Assembly: GCF_000720635.1 (NCBI RefSeq)
Contig: NZ_JOCF01000052.1
Location: 1 to 59,191 of the forward strand
DNA length: 59,191 bases
Direction of reading: 5' to 3'
DNA from: Streptomyces sp. NRRL WC-3742
Lineage (GTDB): Bacteria; Actinomycetota; Actinomycetes; Streptomycetales; Streptomycetaceae
Made by a program: the position numbers and the translations under genes. Positions 1 to 6,744 of the stretch are shown in pieces; the stretch's first letter is position 1; the number at the start of each line of letters is the position of its first letter. The notes under the pieces are model-generated. The model searched no databases, was not told the origin of the DNA, and saw nothing but the letters and a program-made list of their open reading frames with translations.

Positions 1-47
1 CCGCGGCGAAGGCCCCCACCCGCCGCGCCCGGCCCCGCCGCCGCTGA
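1..47 (+). CDS. possible 3' end of an upstream gene (partial)
   Basis: One forward frame is open from the left edge to a TGA at 45-47 and would encode a basic tail, AAKAPTRRARPRRR. Such Arg/Pro-rich tails are common at the C-termini of actinobacterial proteins. A weak hairpin follows at once. The fragment is too short for any family assignment and could be chance in this GC-rich DNA. Confidence 0.22.
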   Translation, partial: AAKAPTRRARPRRR

Positions 48-62
48 CCGGCCCGTGGCCGG
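48..62. terminator. short GC hairpin between convergent ends
   Basis: CCGGCC (48-53) and GGCCGG (57-62) form a 6-bp stem with a 3-nt loop just after the possible stop at 45-47 and just beyond the stop of the SDR gene on the other strand. It has no T-tract, so terminator function is a guess from position. Confidence 0.22.
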
Positions 63-68
63 CCCGTC

Positions 69-830
69 TCACGCCTGCCGGGTCGGCAGGACGACCACCT
101 GCCGCAGGTTGACGTGCGCGGGGCGGCTGGCGACGAAGCCGACGACGTCCGCGATCTCCTCGGCGGACAGCCCGCCGATCGCCTCGAACATGCCCCGGAG
201 CTGCTCCGACAGGGCGGCGTTGTCCACGTGGTGTCCCAGCTCGGTGTCGGTCAGGCCGGGTTCGACGTTGGTGACGCGGACGTCACGGGGGCCGAGCTCG
301 GTGCGCAGCAGGGTCGACAGGTGGGTGAGCGCGGCCTTGGTGGCGCCGTAGACCGCGTAGTTGGGGAAGGTGGCGTGCGCGGCGATGGAGGAGATGTTGA
401 CCAGGTCGGCGGGGCCGCCGGCGGCCGCCGCGGCGGTGAGGTCGGCGGTGAACGCGCGGATGATCCGCAGGGCGCCGGTGACGTTCGTGTCGATCATCCG
501 GCTCCACTCGTCGATGCGCCCGTCGTCCAGGGGGTTCGGCAGCATCACCCCGGCGTTGTTCACCACCAGGTCGGCGGGTCCGTGGGCCGCGTGGACGGCT
601 GCGGCCGCGGCGTCCACGGACGCCTGGTCGGTGACGTCCACGGGGACGGCGATCGCCCGGCCGCCCTCGGCGGCGATCTCGGCGGCGAGGGCGTCGAGCC
701 GGTCGGCGCGGCGGGACAGCAGCGCCACGCGGGCCCCGTTGGCGGCCAGCAGACGGGCGGTGGCCGCGCCCATGCCGCTGGCGGCTCCGGTGACGACGGC
801 GGCGCGGTCGGCGAGGGTGGCGTAGCTCAT
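69..830 (-). CDS. SDR family NAD(P)-dependent oxidoreductase
   Basis: A classical short-chain dehydrogenase/reductase of 253 aa, the usual length for the family. The N-terminal cofactor motif TGAASGMG lies near residues 15-22, NNAG near residue 92, and the catalytic Ser and YxxxK (YGATK) in the region 145-165. It is a cytosolic oxidoreductase, and the sequence does not reveal its substrate. It is divergent from an MmyB-type regulator at 1001, an arrangement often seen in streptomycetes where the regulator controls the SDR. The start ATG at 830 has only a weak purine stretch upstream. An inverted repeat in the divergent gap (917-941) may control both genes. Confidence 0.9.
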   Translation of the reverse strand: MSYATLADRAAVVTGAASGMGAATARLLAANGARVALLSRRADRLDALAAEIAAEGGRAIAVPVDVTDQASVDAAAAAVHAAHGPADLVVNNAGVMLPNPLDDGRIDEWSRMIDTNVTGALRIIRAFTADLTAAAAAGGPADLVNISSIAAHATFPNYAVYGATKAALTHLSTLLRTELGPRDVRVTNVEPGLTDTELGHHVDNAALSEQLRGMFEAIGGLSAEEIADVVGFVASRPAHVNLRQVVVLPTRQA

Positions 831-916
831 GAAAGGTGCTCCCGGTCGTGTGACGGACTGCCAGCCGCGGTGTGTCCCGGCTGGTGTGTCCCACTGTGCG
901 AGCTTCCGGGACGGCT

Positions 917-941
917 ACCCAGGGCTGCGGTTTTCCTGGGT
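917..941. promoter_or_regulatory. inverted repeat and leaderless -10 in divergent SDR/MmyB gap
   Basis: ACCCAGG (917-923) and CCTGGGT (935-941) form a perfect 7-bp inverted repeat with an 11-nt spacer, midway between two divergent starts (830 and 1001). A -10-like TAGGCT at 988-993 ends 7 nt before the ATG at 1001, which suggests a leaderless regulator mRNA. That the repeat binds the regulator is inferred from position only. Confidence 0.35.
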
Positions 942-1000
942 CTGCCAGTACCAGGCTCGGGGGTGCCCGGCCCCTGCGGTGTCGCTCTAGGCTCGAGGAC

Positions 1001-1840
1001 ATGGACAACGACCTCGGGGGTTTCCTCCAGTTGCGACGCGCCCGTATCCGGCCCGAGGACGTCGGGCTGCCCTCCCACGGGCGGCGCCGGGTGCCGGGGC
1101 TGCGCCGTGAGGAGGTCGCGCAGCTCGCCGGGGTCAGCGTGGACTACTACATCCGCCTGGAGCAGGGCCGCGGGCAGAACGTGTCGGACGCGGTCCTGGA
1201 GGCGATCGGCCGGGTGCTGCGGCTCGACGACACCGAGCAGGCCCATCTGCGGCACCTGATCCGCCCGGCGCGCACCGCCCGCCGCAGCGCGTCCCACGGC
1301 CGGCAGGCCGTACGCCCGGGGCTGCAGCTGCTGCTGGACTCCATGACCGGCACCCCGGCGTTCGTACTGGGCCGGCGGATGGACGTCCTGGCGTGGAACG
1401 CGCTCGCCGACGCCCTCGCCGACTTCTCCGCCAAGACCCCCGACGGGCGCAACCAGGCCCGGCAGGTGTTCCTCGACCCGACCGCGCGCGCCTGCTACCC
1501 GGACTGGGCCGCCGTCGCCGCCGAGACGGTGGCCTACCTGCGCCTGGACGCCGGCCGGCACCCGGACGACCCGGCGCTGTCCGCCCTGGTCGGCGAACTC
1601 TCCGTGAAGAGCGAGGACTTCCGCCGCCTGTGGGCCGACCACCAGGTCAGGGAGAAGACGTACGGTGTGAAGCGCATGATCCACGCCGTCGCCGGAGAGC
1701 TGGAGTTCGGCTACGAGACGCTGGCCCTGCCCGCCGACCCGGACCAACTGCTCGTCGCGTACACGTTCGCCCCGGACACGCCGACCGCCGAACGGCTGGC
1801 CCTGCTGGCCAGCTGGACCGCGGACACGGCGGCCCGATAG
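1001..1840 (+). CDS. helix-turn-helix regulator, MmyB-like
   Basis: A 279-aa regulator. An XRE-type HTH occupies about residues 5-75 (LRRARIRPEDVGLP, then EEVAQLAGVSVDYYIRLEQG), followed by an MmyB-type ligand-binding PAS-like domain (LLDSMTGTPAFVLGRRMDVLAWN onward in the family pattern). Proteins of this type usually sit beside and control an SDR, as here. I chose the ATG at 1001 because it begins the conserved N-terminus and follows a -10-like box by 7 nt. A longer in-frame start would add about 43 residues with no family similarity. The ligand is unknown. Confidence 0.9.
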   Translation: MDNDLGGFLQLRRARIRPEDVGLPSHGRRRVPGLRREEVAQLAGVSVDYYIRLEQGRGQNVSDAVLEAIGRVLRLDDTEQAHLRHLIRPARTARRSASHGRQAVRPGLQLLLDSMTGTPAFVLGRRMDVLAWNALADALADFSAKTPDGRNQARQVFLDPTARACYPDWAAVAAETVAYLRLDAGRHPDDPALSALVGELSVKSEDFRRLWADHQVREKTYGVKRMIHAVAGELEFGYETLALPADPDQLLVAYTFAPDTPTAERLALLASWTADTAAR

Positions 1841-1841
1841 G

Positions 1842-2198
1842 GGCTCCGGCTCTCCGGAGCCGCCGCGCTCCGCCGAATTCCTGCTGTCGGTCAAGGAGTT
1901 GGCGGTGGGGCGGGAGGCGTTGCGGGCGTACTTCGGTGCGCGGCCGGTGGATCGGCTGTCGCGGCGGCTGATGACCAACCTGCTGGTGACGGTGGAGTCC
2001 CCGGTGGCGGCGCGGGCGGTGTCGTACCTGTCGACGTACCGGGTGGACGGCTGCACCGGCGGGATGGTCGAGCCGCGACCGCCGACGCAGGTGGGGCACT
2101 ACGAGGACGTGTTCGAGGTCGTGGACGGCACCTGGCTGCTGGCCTCCCGGACCGTGCACCTGCCCTTCGGGGCGGAGACGGTGCGGTTGGCCGACTGA
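1842..2198 (+). pseudogene. 5'-truncated SnoaL-like (NTF2 fold) protein
   Basis: The frame encodes the C-terminal two thirds of a SnoaL-like NTF2-fold protein: VGREALRAYFG, then a LVTNVVV-type strand (here LMTNLLVTVESP), then VGHYEDVFEVVDGTWLLASR. The frame is open back to the stop codon of the preceding regulator, but there is no ATG or GTG at a plausible place and the N-terminal helices normally present are missing. I infer a gene that lost its 5' end by a deletion next to the regulator. A TTG at 1899 could still start a short product, but without the first part of the fold it is unlikely to work. Confidence 0.6.
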
Positions 2199-2206
2199 GT
2201 CGGGGT

Positions 2207-2239
2207 GCACAGGAAGTCGGCGGGGCCGACTTCCTGTGC
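2207..2239. terminator. bidirectional hairpin terminator
   Basis: A perfect 14-bp stem (2207-2220 with 2226-2239, core ACAGGAAGTCGG/CCGACTTCCTGT) with a 5-nt loop lies 8 bp after the SnoaL remnant stop and 8 bp before the phosphatase stop on the other strand. Its place between convergent genes and its strength support a bidirectional terminator. There is no U-tract, as is common in streptomycetes. Confidence 0.8.
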
Positions 2240-2246
2240 GTGGGTC

Positions 2247-2987
2247 TCAAGGGGCGGTGAGCAGGTTGGCGCGCAGGGTGTCGGCCTGGGAGCGGTCGAT
2301 GCCGAGGGCGCCGGTGAGGTATGCCTCGACGGAGCCGTGGCGGGTGGCGAGGTCGGCGAGGGTGAGGCGGATGACGGTCTCCGGGGCGCGGCCGTAGGCG
2401 GGCCAGCGCAGGGTGCGGCCGGGGTGGGCGGTGTGCCAGTCGGCGACCAGTCGTGCGGTGGCGCGTTCGGTGAGGGCGAAGTCGGCGGCGATGTGGTCCT
2501 CGCCGACGCCGAGGAGGGTGAGCAGCAGGGCGGCGATCAGGCCGGTGCGGTCCTTGCCGGAGGCGCAGTGGAAGGCGACGGGGCCCTCGGCGGCGGCGAT
2601 CACGTCCAGGGCCTGGCGGATCTCCTTCGCGCCGTCCTCGGCGACCTCGGCGAAGCGGTCCGCGAGGTAGCGCCACGGGTCGAGGGCGGGGTCGATCTCG
2701 GCCTGGTCGTAGGGGCGGTGCTCGATGGAGAGGTTGTGGTACGCCAGCCCGTCGAAGTCCGGCACCCGGCCCTTGGCGGAGATCTCCCAGGGGTAGCGCA
2801 GGTCGATGACCGTTCCGACGCCGAGGGCGCGCAGCCGCGCGAGGTCGGCGGGGGAGTCGGCGAGCTTGCCGAGGGAGTCGGAGCGGTAGAGCCGGCCCCA
2901 GCGGACCGTCCGGCCGTCGGCGGCCGGATAGCCGCCCAGGTCGCGGAAGTTGTGCAACGTCTCGAAGCGGTGGTGACGCGTCGTCAT
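2247..2987 (-). CDS. tyrosine-protein phosphatase
   Basis: A 246-aa protein of the Y_phosphatase3 type. NFRDLGGYPAADGR near the N-terminus is the family hallmark, and the P-loop HCASGKDRTG (CX5R, Cys nucleophile) lies near residues 140-150. The upstream Asp of the general-acid region is plausible but not certain. It is expected to be a cytosolic phosphatase acting on phosphotyrosine or related substrates. I chose the ATG at 2987 because the conserved part starts about 10 residues later. A much longer open frame continues upstream but has shadow-like composition. The gene is convergent with the SnoaL remnant and shares its terminator. Confidence 0.88.
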   Translation of the reverse strand: MTTRHHRFETLHNFRDLGGYPAADGRTVRWGRLYRSDSLGKLADSPADLARLRALGVGTVIDLRYPWEISAKGRVPDFDGLAYHNLSIEHRPYDQAEIDPALDPWRYLADRFAEVAEDGAKEIRQALDVIAAAEGPVAFHCASGKDRTGLIAALLLTLLGVGEDHIAADFALTERATARLVADWHTAHPGRTLRWPAYGRAPETVIRLTLADLATRHGSVEAYLTGALGIDRSQADTLRANLLTAP

Positions 2988-3149
2988 GCGCAGAAAGGGT
3001 AGCGGTTCGGGCGGATCGGATGACCGGGGCAGATTTCTTACCGAGGAAAACTCTTGATCTGGTCCGGTACGGGCTCCGCGCCCGCGCGCTGCCTTGGGCC
3101 CGGGCCCTGGCCCCGGAGGCCGTCGGCGCGAACGGTTAGAGTCCGAGAT

Positions 3150-3704
3150 ATGCACGTAGACGCAGACGCCGCCGAGACCGCCCGCTGGAACCGGATCGGC
3201 GACCTCCTCCCGGACCCGGCCGCCGCGCAGGAGTTCAAGGACTCCCGGCTGATCGGCGAGCAGGAGGCCGGGCTCGTCGTGCTGGTCGAGCGTCTGCTCG
3301 CCGGGCAGGTGCCGCTCAGCGGGGAGGACCGCGCGCGGATCTCCGTCCTGGCCGAGACCTGGGGCCTGCGGCAGGCGGTCGCGCCGGGCCTGGTGCGCTG
3401 CCTGGGCGACGGCGGGCCGACCCCCGTGCAGCTGCTCGACGGGGACGCCGAGGAGGCCGAGGTGCTGACCGGCCGGTCGGAGCCGGAGCTCGCCGCCCTG
3501 GTCCTGGCGCCGTGGATCGGCTGCACCCGCTGCGGCCGGGTCCTGCTGCGGGCCCACGACTGGGAGGACTGGGACGACCTCTCCCACCTCGTCCAGCGCT
3601 ACGTGATCATCGGGCCCGAGCACGCGTCGGCCCTGCGGATCTTCCCGGGCGACGCCGCCGAGGAGGCGTTCGCCGCGCTCCTGGAGGACTGCCCCGCCGC
3701 GTAG
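3150..3704 (+). CDS. hypothetical protein
   Basis: A 184-aa acidic, soluble protein of no family I recognise. It has a helix-rich first half (EAGLVVLVERLLAGQVPLSG) and a CxxC pair (GCTRCGR) near residue 128, followed by many acidic and aromatic residues (HDWEDWDDLSHL). There is no signal peptide or membrane span. The ATG at 3150 is preceded by a -10-like TAGAGT (3137-3142) ending 7 nt upstream, so translation may be leaderless. It is divergent from the phosphatase with about 160 bp between the starts. Codon use is typical of the window, which supports a real gene. Confidence 0.7.
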   Translation: MHVDADAAETARWNRIGDLLPDPAAAQEFKDSRLIGEQEAGLVVLVERLLAGQVPLSGEDRARISVLAETWGLRQAVAPGLVRCLGDGGPTPVQLLDGDAEEAEVLTGRSEPELAALVLAPWIGCTRCGRVLLRAHDWEDWDDLSHLVQRYVIIGPEHASALRIFPGDAAEEAFAALLEDCPAA

Positions 3705-3758
3705 GCGTTCGGGCTCTCCAGGCCATCGGACGGCCCAGATGATCCACAGGGAACGTTC

Positions 3759-4607
3759 TCACTCGCCGCAGCCATAGCCGCTGCACGAGTTGAAGTACTC
3801 CTGTCTCCTGGCCTCCCGGCTCCGTTTGTCGGAGGCGGCGGCGCAGGTCCGCAGGTCGTGGTCGGCGGGCAGGGCGGTCAGTCCCCGCAGGGCCACGGCC
3901 GCTGTCCCCCTCCTGCGGGGTTCGGCGGCCAGGGCGGCCTTCAGTACCCGTTCCCCCGGCCCGGTGGTCGTGCGTAGCGGCGGAGTCGACACACAGGTGA
4001 TCCAGAAGGCGGCCGCGAGGGACGGCAGGAGGACCGCCAGCGGGATGGGCCAGAGCCCGGGGAACGCGCGCGGCCACTCCAGGGCGGCCACGAGCATGGC
4101 GGCCAGGGCGCCGGCCAGTCTCGCCTTTCGCTGGTCCACCCATCTCACGCGTTCGACGAGTTCCTCGTCGTAGGCCAGGCCCTGCACCGCGAGCCGTGCG
4201 CGCAGGGCCTTCGCCTCCGGGGACGTGTCCACCACCCTGAGCAGCAACCTGAGATCGTTGGGGTGCGCGGACCTGAGCCAGCCGACGGCCACCTCCTCGA
4301 AATCGTTTCCGGCACGGTCCCCGGCTCCGGTGCCCGCCCAGGTACCGGCTGCGGCGGGTGTGGTGAGCGTGACGTCACCGGAGCGGGTGGCGACCAGCCG
4401 GCCGCCCTCGTGCATCGTCGTCACGGTCATCGCCCCCAGGTTTCCGGCCAGGTAGGCGAGTTCGGTCCGTGTCAGGTCGAACTCCCGCCCGGCCGCGAGC
4501 CTTTCGGCCCGGTACAACCCGCGCACCGCGCGGCGGCAGCGCACGGTGGACACGGCTGTCACCGTCCCCGCCCCCAGCAGAAGCACCAGGACCAGGAGCA
4601 TCCGCAT
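3759..4607 (-). CDS. TIGR04222 domain-containing membrane protein
   Basis: A 282-aa protein. An N-terminal hydrophobic segment (MLLVLVLLLGAG) is followed by the TIGR04222 pattern LYRAERLAAG...LTRTELAYLAGN, which is frequent in streptomycetes. Two further membrane spans lie near residues 165-215 (ALAAMLVAAL and IPLAVLLPSLAAAFWIT). The C-terminus ends in a short Cys-containing tail, SCSGYGCGE, where longer relatives often have Gly/Cys-rich tails. Its function is unknown. The ATG at 4607 follows a purine-rich gaggggga ribosome binding site. The gene is monocistronic, with TetR upstream on the same strand 169 bp away. Confidence 0.8.
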   Translation of the reverse strand: MRMLLVLVLLLGAGTVTAVSTVRCRRAVRGLYRAERLAAGREFDLTRTELAYLAGNLGAMTVTTMHEGGRLVATRSGDVTLTTPAAAGTWAGTGAGDRAGNDFEEVAVGWLRSAHPNDLRLLLRVVDTSPEAKALRARLAVQGLAYDEELVERVRWVDQRKARLAGALAAMLVAALEWPRAFPGLWPIPLAVLLPSLAAAFWITCVSTPPLRTTTGPGERVLKAALAAEPRRRGTAAVALRGLTALPADHDLRTCAAASDKRSREARRQEYFNSCSGYGCGE

Positions 4608-4747
4608 GACGTCCCCCCTCGCTGTCGGCCCCGCCCAAGTCTGTCGTCCGCGAGGGGTGCCGGGCAAGCGGCAACTAGCCGATACCGAAAGGTAGTTGAC
4701 TCGTTCGGATGCCTCCGTATCGCGGGCATCCTCATCCGGGCCGCCCG

Positions 4748-4780
4748 CTGAGCCGGCGTGATCCGCAAGACACGGCTCAG
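4748..4780 (-). terminator. hairpin at the end of the TetR gene
   Basis: CTGAGCCG (4748-4755) and CGGCTCAG (4773-4780) form an 8-bp stem with a 17-nt loop, and the right arm contains the TetR stop codon. A second hairpin, GGATGCC/GGCATCC (4707-4713 with 4725-4731), follows. Together they may end the TetR transcript. The evidence is structural only. Confidence 0.35.
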
Positions 4781-5412
4781 CCCTGGCCCGCGTACCCCTG
4801 GGCCAGCAGGTCGAAGGCGTGGGTCGCATGGGAGACCGCCTCGAAGTGGAGCTCGTCGGCGCTCTGCCCGTCGTCGCGGATGCGGTGCCAGTTGTGCTCG
4901 GCCAGGACTCGCAGGGTGGCGGTGACCTGGGCGGCGAGCAGCGGCGCGGTCAGGGCGCGCGGCCCGGGGACGTCGACGGCCTCGAGCAGGGCCCCGGCGA
5001 GGGAGCGCTCGGCGCGGGCCAGGTACTCGGCGGCCCGCGCGGTCAGGGCCGGGGTGCTGCGGGCCAGCTCGCCGAAGGCGAGGACGGCGGGGTGGTCGTT
5101 GAGCCCGGTGATCGGGTCGCGCCGGGCGAGACCGTCCACGAAGTCCCGGTACAGCGCGTCGAGCACCGGCTCGCCCGCCGGGCGGTTCCGGACGACGTCG
5201 GCCGTCTGCTCCTGGTGGTCGGCGTAGCGGTGGACGACCAGATCCTCCTTGGTGGGGAAGTAGCTGAACAGCGTCGGCTTCGACACCTCGGCGGCCGCCG
5301 CCACGTCCGCCACCGACACCTGGTCGAACCCGCGCTCCAGGAACAGCGTGATCGCGGCCTCGGAGATCGCCCGCCGCGTCCGTTCCTTCTTGAGTTCCCG
5401 CAGTCCGCTCAT
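4777..5412 (-). CDS. TetR family transcriptional regulator
   Basis: A 211-aa regulator of typical TetR length. The N-terminal HTH spans about residues 10-55 (RRAISEAAITLFLERGF, then SVADVAAAAEVSKPTLFSYFPTKEDLV). The C-terminal ligand domain is helical and resembles those of TetR regulators that sense lipophilic compounds, with AEHNWHRIRDDG near residue 170. The start at 5412 is the only sensible one, because the HTH begins within 10 residues of it. The neighbours are unrelated, so its target is not obvious: the APH-like gene upstream is on the same strand 76 bp away and the membrane gene is downstream. Confidence 0.92.
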   Translation of the reverse strand: MSGLRELKKERTRRAISEAAITLFLERGFDQVSVADVAAAAEVSKPTLFSYFPTKEDLVVHRYADHQEQTADVVRNRPAGEPVLDALYRDFVDGLARRDPITGLNDHPAVLAFGELARSTPALTARAAEYLARAERSLAGALLEAVDVPGPRALTAPLLAAQVTATLRVLAEHNWHRIRDDGQSADELHFEAVSHATHAFDLLAQGYAGQG

Positions 5413-5488
5413 GGCCCCAGGCTAGCAGCCGGACTTGACTCGGGCAGGTTTCTGACCTGGTCATTCGGACCGGTCGTGCGAGGTCCGC

Positions 5489-6478
5489 TCACGCGCTGCG
5501 GTCGGCGAGCACCTCGCGCAGGACGTGACGGGCGTTGGCGGTGCGGACCGGGTCGGTGTGCCGGTAGTACGGGACGGTGACCGCCGCGATGGAGAAGGCC
5601 CAGGCCCGGCCCCGCGCCCAGGTGGCGTCGTCCACGGCCAGCGCGGACCGGAAGGCCGGACGGGCGGAAGCGGGCAGCAGGTTCCACGCCACGATCAGGT
5701 CCGAGGTCGGGTCCCCGACGCCCATCAGGGCGAAGTCGACGACCGCGGCCAGCCGCCCGGCCCGGTTGACCAGCAGGTTGCCCGGGGTGAGGTCCCCGTG
5801 CATCCACACCGGCGGACCGGAGTGCTCCGGCAGCCGAAGCGCCTTGTCCCACAGGGCCGTTGCCGCCGCCCCGTCGATCGCCCCGCCCAACTGCGCGATG
5901 GCCGCCCGGGTCGCCCCGTCGCGGGAGGCGAGCGGCACACTGCGGTGCCCGGCCGGGCCGCCGGACGGATTGGCCGAGCGCAGCGCGATGATGAACGCCG
6001 CCAGGTCGCGGGCGAGCCCGGCGGGCGCGGCCACCGCGCCGGCCGTCGGATTGGCCCCGCTCAGCCAGCGCAGCACCGACCACTCCCACCGGTACCCGGC
6101 GGCGGGCTTGCCGACCGCCAGCGGCACGGGTATCGGCACCGGCAGCCGCGGCGCCAGCCGGTGCAGCCACTGCTGCTCCCGGCGCACGTCCCCCGCCGCC
6201 CACTCCACCCGGGGCAGCCGGACGGCGAGTTCGGGCCCGAGCCGGAACATCGCGTTGTCCCCGCTCACCGGGCCCGGGACAGCCGGGCCGGTCGAGATGC
6301 CCGGGATGTCGGAGGTGCGGGAGGCACCCGAACCGCCCGACCGGGGCGCCGGTGGCGCCGGTGTCACGGGCGTCACCGGCAGCCCCGACCACTGGGGGAA
6401 CTGGGCGGAGAGCAACCGCCGCACCAGTGCCGCGTCGAGGGCCGGTTCGGCGGAGTGCATCCGGGCGGCAGCGCACAT
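5489..6478 (-). CDS. aminoglycoside phosphotransferase family protein
   Basis: A 329-aa APH/ChoK-fold kinase. Seen in order are LVRRLLSAQFPQWSGLPV near the N-terminus, NAMFRLGPELAVRLPR (nucleotide-binding strands with the VRLPR Arg in place of the usual Lys), the catalytic loop HGDLTPGNLLV near residue 220, and the metal-binding DFALMGVGDPTSDL. Between the first helix and the glycine-loop strand sits a roughly 30-residue Pro/Ser/Gly insertion absent from usual members. The substrate is unknown, and resistance is not implied because many such genes are housekeeping. The ATG at 6460 (MHSAEP) is an equally good start to the one at 6478. Confidence 0.85.
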   Translation of the reverse strand: MCAAARMHSAEPALDAALVRRLLSAQFPQWSGLPVTPVTPAPPAPRSGGSGASRTSDIPGISTGPAVPGPVSGDNAMFRLGPELAVRLPRVEWAAGDVRREQQWLHRLAPRLPVPIPVPLAVGKPAAGYRWEWSVLRWLSGANPTAGAVAAPAGLARDLAAFIIALRSANPSGGPAGHRSVPLASRDGATRAAIAQLGGAIDGAAATALWDKALRLPEHSGPPVWMHGDLTPGNLLVNRAGRLAAVVDFALMGVGDPTSDLIVAWNLLPASARPAFRSALAVDDATWARGRAWAFSIAAVTVPYYRHTDPVRTANARHVLREVLADRSA

Positions 6479-6744
6479 GCCCGGCAGTGTACGGCGGCAC
6501 CCGCGGCCGCTCCGCCGGATTCCCGAACTGTGCACACTCGTGCGCAGCTCGCGCACAACGGCCGCCAAAGCGGCCCTCCCGCACGCGGCTTGAGTCTGCG
6601 AGAAGCCCGCGAGAAGCTCACGAGGAGCCCATGGAAGGCCCGCGCCACGCCCGGTCGCCCCGGGCGCGGCCGGGAGCCGTCACCGGCACCTGCCAGAATG
6701 CAGGACGTACGGCGAAAGCACTGAAGGAGAAGGTGACCGGCTTC

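Noticed and set aside
872..1000. N-terminal extension of the MmyB-type regulator
   Set aside because: The 43 extra residues show no family similarity and would include the promoter and the -10 box.
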